Of a stretch of DNA of 64,000 bases, positions 46,197-54,556 are shown piece after piece. A program made the translations under genes and the position numbers. The notes under the pieces are model-generated. The model was not told the DNA's origin, did no database searches, and was given only the letters and a program-made list of their open reading frames with translations. The stretch lies in assembly GCA_005222975.1 (NCBI GenBank), contig NJBI01000003.1, positions 62,001 to 126,000 on the forward strand, read 5' to 3'. Each line of letters opens with the position of its first letter. The first letter of the stretch is position 1. The stretch comes from Promethearchaeota archaeon Loki_b31. Lineage in GTDB: Archaea; Asgardarchaeota; Lokiarchaeia; Sigyniarchaeales; SOKP01.

Positions 46197-47234
46197 TTAA
46201 AATAGACTCATGTAAGTAAAGTCTTCTGACGCCTCTTCTAAAAATCCGCAACTGGGACATTTCTGTTTTCTCGGTTTAGATTTTCCGCACGACGAACATA
46301 TTGCTGAATAAAAGGCAGATGTGAAAGCTTCACCTTGGAGTCCTTCCGAATTGATGACTAGTCCATCTAATTCAATTTGTCCTAGCGTGTCCTTGCCTTT
46401 CTTGAGCTTTGAAATCTTCTTAAACATTTTTTCCGCTTTATCTTGGGCATCTGAGAACGCACCTTTACCAGTGGATTCCCACTTAACATTGGTTTCTAAA
46501 GATTCAAGGATAGTAGTTTTCCGCACATTGAAATTATGAGACGAACGATGAAGTTCTACACCTTTGATCTCACCTTCAGCATCAACAACGACAATTCCGA
46601 TGGTGTTTTTTGGAAAATTTAATTGCTTACTTCTTTTGATCACTTTTTCTCTCCTCGAATTTATACCTAATGTGTATTTAGTTTGGTCTTTTACTGTTTT
46701 TTTGCTCGCCATCTCCTCGTTCACTTTATTCCATATTCTTGCTTGATTTATTGTTGAGGCTCCATAACCTTTGGTCGCGCTACTGAACTTGAGTGAGCGC
46801 ATCTCATTTAACATCCCGCGACTGGCTTTCCCACCATATGAAAAGTTAGCATTTGCCGAAAGATAATGAGGAGCATGCACGCATTTGACGCTGATTTCTT
46901 GCACGGCTCCGGGTTCAACCATAACAGTTCCCACGGAGATTCGGTCCTGCGTTCCTTTTCCCAAGAATATATCGCCTTCTTCGATGAGAATGGGAAGCTC
47001 CCCCAGATTTTTAAAAAGAATGTGAGCTACTTCCGTGCCTTTATCGATAATTTCACACGCTCCGATTTCCAGTGCTTCTGAAAGAGTGAGATAATCTCTT
47101 TCCTCTTTTGGAACTTCCTGTTTAATAATCGGCACGAATGAAATTTCTTCTAATACAATCGGTTCACCGATCTCCATTCCGTCCGAGTTGACTATTTGAG
47201 CAGCGACTTTTTTAATTACTTCTAACTCGGTCAT
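46197..47234 (-). CDS. ARPP-1-like domain protein with C-terminal zinc ribbon
   Basis: 345 residues. The N-terminal 270 residues resemble the ARPP-1 domain (ARG and rhodanese-phosphatase-associated), recognised by DYLTLSEALEIGACEI, an EEGDIFLGKGTQDRISVGTVMVEPG-type block (residues split here as LIEEGDIFLGKG and QDRISVGTVMV) and SVKCVHAPHYL. A C-terminal zinc ribbon follows (CSSCGKS then CPSCGF). The family has no established activity and has been linked to conflict or RNA-repair contexts by genome analyses. ATG 47234 sits eight bases after AAGGTGA; an upstream GTG at 47246 is part of that site and is rejected as start. Confidence 0.6.
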   Translation of the reverse strand: MTELEVIKKVAAQIVNSDGMEIGEPIVLEEISFVPIIKQEVPKEERDYLTLSEALEIGACEIIDKGTEVAHILFKNLGELPILIEEGDIFLGKGTQDRISVGTVMVEPGAVQEISVKCVHAPHYLSANANFSYGGKASRGMLNEMRSLKFSSATKGYGASTINQARIWNKVNEEMASKKTVKDQTKYTLGINSRREKVIKRSKQLNFPKNTIGIVVVDAEGEIKGVELHRSSHNFNVRKTTILESLETNVKWESTGKGAFSDAQDKAEKMFKKISKLKKGKDTLGQIELDGLVINSEGLQGEAFTSAFYSAICSSCGKSKPRKQKCPSCGFLEEASEDFTYMSLF

Positions 47235-47396
47235 AATATTTTTCACCTTTTTAATTTGATTAATTGATATGAATTGATTTAGAATTGTTTAATTATTAAA
47301 TAATCAAACAGTGGAATTTTTCCTTCTAATCTTGTATCTTAAGATAATTTGAATATATAAATCTATGTTTCCAACATGAGGAGGATGAAATTTAAG

Positions 47397-47693
47397 ATGA
47401 TTAGTTGCGATACATTTATATAAGATTTCACTCTCGACGAGCTTCTTGAGTGCTTTGCTTATACCTATAAACGCTTAGGGATTAGTTTTGAATATCTCTT
47501 TTGCCCTCATCTTGCGTTTCCGCAGATTTATTATGGCAGGAAGCCGATGCATGGAATGGGAGTTGAATTTATTGAAAAACATAAGCTCATTCCTTCCCAA
47601 TGTATAATGGTAGGTAATATTAAAGTCGCTAATACATTTGCAAATCGCTGTGGGCTTCAATTCGTTCACGCAGAGGATTTTTTTAAGGGATGA
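47397..47693 (+). pseudogene. Remnant of a HAD-superfamily (HisB/GmhB-type) phosphatase
   Basis: From 47424 to the TGA at 47691-47693 the plus frame reads a convincing C-terminal part of a HAD-IIIA phosphatase: FTLDELLECFAYTYKRLG, then CPH, the YYGRKPMHGMG block (family: CRKPxPGM) and CIMVGNIKVANTFANRCGL (family: VGDxxxDxxxGxxxG). The N-terminal DxD nucleophile region is missing, and a TAA at 47421-47423 separates this part from an ATG at 47397 (or 47385) that follows a GAGGAGG site. VGN instead of VGD also loses a catalytic Asp. This is a decayed, N-terminally deleted gene. Confidence 0.6.
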
Positions 47694-47956
47694 TACTTGG
47701 AAAAAAAAAGTAAATAAAGCAACTGATTAAAAAAAATTTTAAAGTTTTACCTTTAAATTCATAATCTGTATTATTTCTATCGATACGCGTTTTTGTGTGG
47801 TTAAAAAAATTTTAACGCAAAACAATAAGTTTATAAGCAAGTTACGCATGCTTTATAAAATTTTTTAAAATTTCAATAAAAATTGAACTAATTTTACGAT
47901 AAATCTCAAAGAGAAAAATATATAAAGATACAAACGCTATATTATTTAAAATATTT

Positions 47957-48000
47957 TCATTATGGGAAAGAATTCCCACAAATAAAAAATAAAAAAAATA
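47957..48000. repeat. Intergenic repeat B, copy 2
   Basis: Second copy of the element at 45317-45360, 41 of 44 bases identical. It includes a small GGGAA-AGAA-TTCCC hairpin and an A-rich tail that reaches the leader of the next small gene. The rest of the 47694-48019 gap is AT-rich with no gene I can support. Confidence 0.65.
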
Positions 48001-48019
48001 TTTTGTATGTGAATTATGA

Positions 48020-48274
48020 ATGATGTTAGAAAAGTTAGAAAAAAACCCTGAGATTGTGATAATCGCAACAGAAGAAGTATTTAAAACATATGAACTAATG
48101 TGCTTAGATAAGTTAAAGGAAATAGGGAGATCAACAGCGAAAGGCTGGTCTTTTGCAATGGGATACAACCATCGTAGTTCACTTGCTAAAATTATTCGAA
48201 GGATTAAAGAGAGATACCCTGAGAAGCTTAAAATTTATGAAGATAGATATCCACGCCTCTACGAAGCAATGTAG
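48020..48274 (+). CDS. Hypothetical small helix-turn-helix-like protein
   Basis: 84 residues, mostly helical and basic. The stretch GRSTAKGWSFAMGYNHRSSLAKIIRRIKERYPEKL, about residues 39-73, looks like a helix-turn-helix followed by a basic helix (written here in parts: STAKGWSFAMGY and SSLAKIIRRIKERYPEKL). I know no named family. It is followed by two hairpins in the next 300 bases and lies just after repeat B. Confidence 0.45.
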   Translation: MMLEKLEKNPEIVIIATEEVFKTYELMCLDKLKEIGRSTAKGWSFAMGYNHRSSLAKIIRRIKERYPEKLKIYEDRYPRLYEAM

Positions 48275-48411
48275 AACTTTTAACAGAAAAGTTAGCGAAG
48301 ATAATTTTATAATTCTTAACTTGAAAATGCAATGGTTAATAAATCCCGAAACCAATATTCCAATCACAACCAACGTGAGTGGAATTGCCCGCACGACACA
48401 GTAACCAAAAT

Positions 48412-48508
48412 CCCTTGCCATGGAAGCCCTCTATGTTGAATACATAGCCATGGCAAGGGTAATAACTATGGTTAGTAAGATATAACTGTGAAAAATATAG
48501 TTACTAAC
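48412..48508. repeat. Two adjacent inverted repeats (hairpin-forming)
   Basis: CCCTTGCCATGG at 48412-48423 is a perfect inverted repeat of CCATGGCAAGGG at 48448-48459, with a second stem CTATGT/ACATAG (48431-48436 and 48442-48447) stacked inside and a seven-base bulge on the 5' side. A second hairpin follows: GTTAGT 48471-48476 with ACTAAC 48503-48508. No protein gene occupies 48275-48577. They could be a mobile-element remnant, a small RNA or a bidirectional terminator. Confidence 0.6.
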
Positions 48509-48577
48509 TTAACTAGCCCAATATCAACTAATGTAGTGAATAAATTCTAAAAATATAATAAATATAAGAAAAAAAAA

Positions 48578-50377
48578 TTAATCCATTGCTTTTTCAAACT
48601 CGTTAACAAATTCTTCTATTTGTCTTATCCCTAGCTTCCAAAAGTCGGGCTTGGTTATATCTAGACCAACAATATCGCCTAGCTCAACAGGAGATAAACT
48701 TCCTCCGGCACTTAAAAGTTTCTTAAATTTGGGGATAAAAGCCTGACCTTCTTCTTTATACTTGCGATATAAAGCGAATACAAAAAGTTGGGCGTATACA
48801 TAGGGATAATTGTAAAATCGAAAATTCGGCTGATAATAATGGGGTTTCATAGTCCATTCCCATATCATTTCATCGAACCACTCAACGGAATCCCCGTATA
48901 TTCTATCTCTTCCAGCACACCAGTATTTCGAGATTGTTGGACCATCTAAATTTTCGCCGTTTTCGATCGCGTCGTATAAACTTTGTTCGAACCATACGCG
49001 CCCACTTACTTGAAACGCTGCTTGACCTGCGTCGTCTAACACGTGTGCTAAAAGAGCTCTCTTTTCTTCGTTACCTTCTGCCTTATTTAGTAAAAGATCT
49101 GTCATTAAAAGCTCGCCAAATGTAGACGCAGTTTCTGCAACCGTATATCCTGGGAGGAAATTAAAGTACGATTGTTCGTTAAAAGCAAGATAAGCATGAA
49201 TAGCATGACCAAGCTCGTGAGCGAGAGTATATATTTCATTTAAAGCACCTGTAAACGATTGTAAAATAAAAGCAGATTTCCCTTTGTACCAAGAGTCGCA
49301 GTACGCTCCATTTCTTTTTCCTTTCCTTACAGCAGCGTCTATATGGTTTTTTGTGAACATCTCATTGACATATTTCTCAAAATCTTTATCAACCTTTCCG
49401 TAAGCTTCTAAAACAAGCTCTTTTGCTTCAGTCCAAGAACGTTTTTTCATTGAAGACGCTTTAAGAGGTGCTCGAACATCAGCACAAGTTAATTTAGGTA
49501 AGTTCATTAGTTTTGCTTTAAGTCTTAAATATCTTCTATAAACGCCTATGTTTTCCTCTATGACCTTCATCAAGTTGTCAATTATAATTTGTGTTGTATC
49601 GTTTGTAATAAGACTCTGATGCATTGCACTATCGTATTTACGCCTTTTAGTAATTTTAATCCAATCTGAACAGATATTTCTGAGCGCTGTAGAAAAAACG
49701 ATTTCATTTTTCCCCAATAATCCATAAATCGCCTTGTTTGTAGAAATTCTCGTATCTCTATCGGGATGAGTTATTAAACTGTTAGCCTTTCCATAAGATA
49801 AAATTTTCTTTTCTCCTTCTACTTCGACCTCAAATTCCCTTGTACTTAACCATTTACCCTGCAGATTGCTCCATGCTTTTATTCCATATTGGTCCTTTTC
49901 TAAAATCAACTGTTCCTCAATCTCTGAGAGTTGATGTGGAACATTCCTTCTAATTTTCTCTAAATAATGCTTGTAGCTTTTTAATATTGGATCATTTACC
50001 AATTCTTTTCGACTATAAACAAGTTTACCGATTTCCAATTCAAAGAAAGCCAGTTTCTTAGAGATATCAGTGTTAAAGTCATCAATTTTATTTTTTAGCG
50101 CCTCTAATTCTGGAATTTCCATGTTCGCATCGTACGACCTATGAGAAAATAACGCTAATTCTTCGAGATTTTCGTAAAACACTTCTTGCTTCTTAAACAA
50201 CTCGTATAAATCTTTAGCTGAAAAACTTGGCACGTTAATTTTTCCTTTGTATGCCTTTACAAAATCTTCCACTTGTTTATGAAGCGAATCCATAGTTTTG
50301 GAAATTCTTGGATCATCGTGACCAGAAAAAATTTCAGATAAATCCCACGCAATTTCGTTTTCTTTCATAATAATCAA
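48578..50377 (-). CDS. pepF: Oligoendopeptidase F (M3 metallopeptidase)
   Basis: 599 residues with the M3B architecture. The zinc site is HELGHAIH (about residue 390), with the third ligand Glu in the TVAETASTFGE segment about 27 residues later. The N-terminal helical half (IAWDLSEIFSGHDDP onward) is typical of PepF-type enzymes. It degrades short peptides in the cytoplasm and would feed amino acids, including glutamate, to the dehydrogenases nearby. It is transcribed in the same direction as guaA, which is 103 bases upstream. Confidence 0.9.
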   Translation of the reverse strand: MIIMKENEIAWDLSEIFSGHDDPRISKTMDSLHKQVEDFVKAYKGKINVPSFSAKDLYELFKKQEVFYENLEELALFSHRSYDANMEIPELEALKNKIDDFNTDISKKLAFFELEIGKLVYSRKELVNDPILKSYKHYLEKIRRNVPHQLSEIEEQLILEKDQYGIKAWSNLQGKWLSTREFEVEVEGEKKILSYGKANSLITHPDRDTRISTNKAIYGLLGKNEIVFSTALRNICSDWIKITKRRKYDSAMHQSLITNDTTQIIIDNLMKVIEENIGVYRRYLRLKAKLMNLPKLTCADVRAPLKASSMKKRSWTEAKELVLEAYGKVDKDFEKYVNEMFTKNHIDAAVRKGKRNGAYCDSWYKGKSAFILQSFTGALNEIYTLAHELGHAIHAYLAFNEQSYFNFLPGYTVAETASTFGELLMTDLLLNKAEGNEEKRALLAHVLDDAGQAAFQVSGRVWFEQSLYDAIENGENLDGPTISKYWCAGRDRIYGDSVEWFDEMIWEWTMKPHYYQPNFRFYNYPYVYAQLFVFALYRKYKEEGQAFIPKFKKLLSAGGSLSPVELGDIVGLDITKPDFWKLGIRQIEEFVNEFEKAMD

Positions 50378-50480
50378 GTTGTCATAAATTCTAAAGAATA
50401 AAAATCTTATCTTTATAGAAAAACGATCCTAATAAATTGGTTAATTAAATTAAGCTAATCAATAGAGTTTTGCAAACAAG

Positions 50481-52040
50481 TTATTCGTACTCAATTGTAC
50501 TGGGAGGTTTATTTGAGATGTCGTAAACTACTCTATTTATTCCTTTTACTTCGTTAATTATCCGGGTCCCAATTTTGTCTAAAAGCTCCCAATTTAATTT
50601 TGCAAAATTAGCAGTCATGGCATCTAACGATTCGACGACTCTTATGGCGCATATATACTCGTAGGTACGGAAATCGCCCATTATTCCTACTGTTTTTAAA
50701 GGTAAGAATACGCAAAAAGCTTGCCAAAGGGTATCATAAACGCCCGCTTTTTTGATCTCTTCAATTAAAATCTCATCTGCTTCTCTTAAAATTGTAAGTT
50801 TGTCTTTGTCAATCGCCCCGATAATCCTTACGGCCAACCCTGGACCGGGAAAAGGATGACGCTTTATAATTTCTTTTGGTAATCCTAGTTTTAGACCTAT
50901 TTTTCTAACTTCATCTTTGTATAAATCTTTCAAGGGTTCAATAATTTTTAACTTCATATCGTCAGGTAAAGTCAAGTTATGGTGCGACTTTATTTTTACT
51001 GAAGTTTTACTTGTAGCGCTTGTTTCTACGCGATCGGGATAAATGGTTCCTTGAGCGAGAAATTTAATGTTTGGATGTGCTTCTTCTAACTTAATTGTTT
51101 TTTTTTCAAAGACTTCGATAAAAGTATGACCAATAATTCTTCTTTTTTCTTCAGGATCCTCAATGTCTTTTAACCTTTCTAAAAATAAATCTTCAGCGTC
51201 AATGTAATGGAAGTTTTCAAATTTTAACGCGTGTTTGAACGTTTCTTGAACCTCAATTTCTTCGTTTTTTCTTAATACTCCATTATTTACAAAAATACTA
51301 TGTAAACGATTTCCTATCGCTTTTTGGAGCAGAATCGCTACAACAGAGGAATCAACACCTCCACTTAACCCCAAAATCACTCTTTCGGTCGATCCAATTT
51401 CGCTTCTAATTTTTTCGATTGCACTTTCTATCCAATTTTCTAACTTCCATTCTTTCTTCGCTTTTACAACGTTCAAAACGAAATTTTTCAAAACTGTAAT
51501 CCCCTTTTGCGTATGGATAACTTCAGGGTGAAATTGAACGCCGAATAAATTCAAACTTTCATTTGCATACGCCGCAATGGGGCAAGTAATTGTTCTTGCT
51601 AATACTTCGAAACCGTCTGGCATAGATTCGACTTGGTCTCCGTGAGACATCCACACAGTCTCCCTCTTATCTAAAGATTCGAATAGTTTCTTAGGCCTGA
51701 GGATCTCTAACTCTGTTTTCCCGTATTCCTTCCGATTAAATGGCTTTATTTTTCCACCTAATTGATGAATTATTAAGTGTAAACCATAGCAAATCCCCAA
51801 AACAGGTATTTTTTCCTCTTTTACAAAACTAAAGAAATTTTTTGTTAGTTGTGGACTGTCCTCCTCGTAGACGCTACTAGGGCCACCAGAAAGAATAATC
51901 CCTTTTGGTTCGACCCTTTTTAATTCTGCAATAGAGACATCGTATGGTAAAATTTCTGAATATACTCCTAATTCTCTAATACGTCTAGCTATAAGGTGCG
52001 TATACTGTGAACCCATGTCTATTACGCAGATTTTATCCAT
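50481..52040 (-). CDS. guaA: GMP synthase (glutamine-hydrolysing), fused form
   Basis: 519 residues. The class I amidotransferase domain (nucleophile in GICYGLH, FHPEV) is fused to the ATP-pyrophosphatase domain (LGLSGGVDSSV P-loop) and the C-terminal dimerisation domain (GDFRTYEYICAIRVVESLDAM). It converts XMP to GMP. Many archaea encode the two halves as separate genes, so the bacterial/eukaryotic-like fusion is worth noting. The start ATG 52040 directly opens the conserved ICVIDMGSQY. Confidence 0.95.
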   Translation of the reverse strand: MDKICVIDMGSQYTHLIARRIRELGVYSEILPYDVSIAELKRVEPKGIILSGGPSSVYEEDSPQLTKNFFSFVKEEKIPVLGICYGLHLIIHQLGGKIKPFNRKEYGKTELEILRPKKLFESLDKRETVWMSHGDQVESMPDGFEVLARTITCPIAAYANESLNLFGVQFHPEVIHTQKGITVLKNFVLNVVKAKKEWKLENWIESAIEKIRSEIGSTERVILGLSGGVDSSVVAILLQKAIGNRLHSIFVNNGVLRKNEEIEVQETFKHALKFENFHYIDAEDLFLERLKDIEDPEEKRRIIGHTFIEVFEKKTIKLEEAHPNIKFLAQGTIYPDRVETSATSKTSVKIKSHHNLTLPDDMKLKIIEPLKDLYKDEVRKIGLKLGLPKEIIKRHPFPGPGLAVRIIGAIDKDKLTILREADEILIEEIKKAGVYDTLWQAFCVFLPLKTVGIMGDFRTYEYICAIRVVESLDAMTANFAKLNWELLDKIGTRIINEVKGINRVVYDISNKPPSTIEYE

Positions 52041-52305
52041 AGAATATTAACTACTTTGTAATGTTGATTAAGTATTTATTAAATTGATATTTTAATTAAC
52101 TTTTTCAATGTAAAATATATATTGATTATCATCGTAAAAAAATGAATAAGTAAAAGAAAAAAGGATAAAAAAATCAAATTGAATTGATTTATTGGTCTTT
52201 TTTATAATTTAAAGAAGTAATAATTAAATGCTTATTCATAAAGCAGTACTTATACTAATGATATTTTTTTAAAATCATAGAAACTAAACTAAAGAAGAAA
52301 AAATC

Positions 52306-53556
52306 ATGAAAGAAAATCTAGATCCATTTCAGATCTCTCAAATACAACTTTATAATGCGTGTAAGATTCGAGGTTGTGATAGAGAAATTTATAATGCTTT
52401 AAGTCAACCTGAAAGATTCGTTGAAATAAAGCTAACAATTAAGATGGACGACAATACTCTTAAAACCTTTAAGGGTTTCCGTTCTCAATACAATTCTGCG
52501 AGAGGTCCAATGAAAGGAGGTATAAGGTGGCATCCTGATGAAACTGCTGCACTTGTAAAAGCATTGAGCGCTTGGATGACATGGAAATGCGCATGTGTAG
52601 ATATTCCTTTGGGGGGAGCTAAAGGTGGTATCATTTGTAATCCAAGAGAAATGAGTAATAGAGAACTAGAAACGCTTGCAAGAAGTTATATTAGGAAATT
52701 AGCAGATTTTATAGGACCAAGTATTGATGTTCCTGCGCCTGATGTCTATACTAACCCCCAAATTATGGCTTGGATGATGGATGAATATGAAATAATTGTA
52801 CGTAAACATGCGCCATCTGTAATAACTGGAAAACCATTACCCTTAGGAGGTAGTGCTGGGCGTTCAATTGCAACAGCCAAAGGTGGATCTTATTGCATCA
52901 GAGAAGCTGCAAAAGATATTGGTTTAGATTTAAATGGAGCAAGAATTGTAATACAGGGATATGGAAATGCTGGCTCTTGGGGTGCTAAAATCCTGCAAGA
53001 TGATTATAATTGTAAGATAATTGCTGTTTCCGATTCAAAAGGGGGCATTTACAATAAAAATGGAATTGATGCTTATGCTGCTTCAGAACAAAAAGAAAGA
53101 GCTTCCACGGTAGTAGGTTTGAAGGGAACGCAAGAAATAACAAATGAAGAATTATTAGAATTAGAATGTGATGTTTTAGTTCCTTCTGCGCTTGAAAATG
53201 TAATTACACATAAAAATTCACAAAATGTAAATTGTAAGATTATAGCAGAACTCGCAAATGGACCAACAACACCTGCAGGAGATCAAATTTTATTTAAAAA
53301 TGATATTATTGTTATTCCTGATTTTTTATGTAATGCTGGAGGAGTTACTGTTTCATATTTCGAAATGGTGCAAGGTTATTATCAATACTTCTGGACTGAG
53401 GGAGAAGTATTTACTGCCTTGGATAAAATAATAACTAAAGCATATCATTCTGTTGTCCATAAAGCAAAAGAACATAATTCTAATTATAGAATGGGTGCAT
53501 ATTTAATAGCTATTGATAGGGTGATAAATGCCATGAAATTACGTGGTTGGTTATAA
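52306..53556 (+). CDS. Glutamate dehydrogenase, paralog 1
   Basis: 416 residues of the hexameric GDH family. Substrate-binding Lys is in GPMKGGIRWHPDE, the catalytic Lys in PLGGAKGG, the catalytic Asp in PAPDVYTN, and the dinucleotide-binding motif GYGNAGSWGA follows. The conserved GGSAGRSIATAKGG segment is complete. It interconverts glutamate with 2-oxoglutarate and ammonia. It is the most divergent of the three intact copies in this window (N-terminus KENLDPFQISQIQLYNACK). The ATG follows GAAGAAAAAATC. Confidence 0.9.
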   Translation: MKENLDPFQISQIQLYNACKIRGCDREIYNALSQPERFVEIKLTIKMDDNTLKTFKGFRSQYNSARGPMKGGIRWHPDETAALVKALSAWMTWKCACVDIPLGGAKGGIICNPREMSNRELETLARSYIRKLADFIGPSIDVPAPDVYTNPQIMAWMMDEYEIIVRKHAPSVITGKPLPLGGSAGRSIATAKGGSYCIREAAKDIGLDLNGARIVIQGYGNAGSWGAKILQDDYNCKIIAVSDSKGGIYNKNGIDAYAASEQKERASTVVGLKGTQEITNEELLELECDVLVPSALENVITHKNSQNVNCKIIAELANGPTTPAGDQILFKNDIIVIPDFLCNAGGVTVSYFEMVQGYYQYFWTEGEVFTALDKIITKAYHSVVHKAKEHNSNYRMGAYLIAIDRVINAMKLRGWL

Positions 53557-53589
53557 GCCATACATCACTCAATAATTTTTAACATAAAA

Positions 53590-53992
53590 TGAAAAACTTT
53601 TCTTTTTTTTTATGTTTTTAATGAACAAAACAACATTTTTTATATACTAATAGATCATTTTATTAAAAATAATTTAATTTTAAATACTATATTAAATTTT
53701 TAATATCATAATAAATATAATTTGGAGTTTAGAATTATGTTACTAAACCCAAATGAGAGTTCTAAAGAAAAAATGGATATAGCTGCAGAATTAATTAATT
53801 TGCACTCTAATACTTTGGAATATCTAAAAAAGACGGAAAGAGCACTCATCAATTCTATTTCTATAATAAAGTTTAATGACCCTGTTAATATTTTTAAATG
53901 TTATCTAGTTCACCATTCTATTTTACGAAGTTAAGCATAAGGAGGCATTTTTTGACATCCAGATGAAAACACTGCGTTAGTAAAAAGTCATA
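53590..53992. repeat. Direct repeat, copy 1 (GDH upstream region and 5' end)
   Basis: The segment from the CTTTTCTTTTTTTTTAT tract near 53597 through the shared leader (AAAAATAATTTAATTTTAAAT at about 53665, GAGTTTAGAATT before the ATG) and the first 65 codons closely resembles 59970-60310. The two copies flank the NuoE/NuoF-GltD/FMN-protein operon. Confidence 0.6.
53737..53992 (+). pseudogene. Glutamate dehydrogenase remnant (truncated, partly chimeric)
   Basis: The frame from ATG 53737 to the stop at 53932-53934 matches the first 65 residues of paralog 2 almost throughout: INPYES-type start, DIAAELINLH, NTLEYLKKTERAL, VHHS-LR. The metal- and substrate-binding parts are absent. After the stop, bases 53941-53992 still read as GDH in another frame (a TGA where Trp should be, then HPDENTALVKS), resembling paralog 1 rather than paralog 2. 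The remnant therefore combines pieces like two different paralogs. It is followed within 65 bases by the NuoE gene. Confidence 0.8.
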
Positions 53993-54055
53993 TCAACATA
54001 ATATAAAATTAAATAGTTTTTCCAAAAAAAAACCCATAAAAAATTGATATAAGCC

Positions 54056-54556
54056 ATGACACAATCAAAAAAGAATTTAGAAGAGGTAAATATAATCATA
54101 GATGAAACTTTTCTTGATAAATCTATAAAAAAGCATGGTGATTTTCTTATTCCTATATTACAAGATATACAGGAAAATTATAGATATTTACCTGAAGAGT
54201 GCCTCATCATAGTTGCAGAAAGATTGCAAATTCCACTGATAGAGGTGTATGGGGTGGCTACATTTTACCAGTCATTTAGTCTTATTCCTAAAGGCGAGCA
54301 TATTATTACTGTTTGTTTAGGAACTGCATGTTATATACGTGGTGGAACAAATATGGTTGATGTACTAACAAAAGAATTGAATATAAAACCTGGAGAAACT
54401 ACAAAAGATAAAAAATTCTCGCTTGAAACGGTTAATTGTCTTGGTTGCTGTGCTATAGGACCTATGGTTCTAATAGATGGTGAATATTATGGTGAGATGA
54501 CACCACAAAAGGTAATTAAACTCATAAAAACTCTGAAGATGGAAAAAAATGACTAA
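54056..54556 (+). CDS. nuoE: NuoE-like [2Fe-2S] thioredoxin-fold subunit
   Basis: 166 residues. An N-terminal helical region (LIPILQDIQENYRYLPEECL) is followed by the thioredoxin-like domain with the [2Fe-2S] ligands Cys87 and Cys92 (CLGTAC) and Cys128 and Cys132 (CLGCC). This is the 24-kDa subunit type of complex I and of the HydC/HymA subunit of bifurcating hydrogenases. It overlaps the next gene by eight bases, showing tight coupling. It would pass electrons between the FMN of the NuoF part and other clusters. No hydrogenase, formate dehydrogenase or membrane Nuo subunit is near. Confidence 0.9.
   Translation: MTQSKKNLEEVNIIIDETFLDKSIKKHGDFLIPILQDIQENYRYLPEECLIIVAERLQIPLIEVYGVATFYQSFSLIPKGEHIITVCLGTACYIRGGTNMVDVLTKELNIKPGETTKDKKFSLETVNCLGCCAIGPMVLIDGEYYGEMTPQKVIKLIKTLKMEKND

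Noticed and set aside
48153..48421. Overlapping frames on both strands around 48.2-48.4 kb
   Set aside because: They lie across the 84-residue gene and the inverted repeats, have no family features, and look like chance frames.
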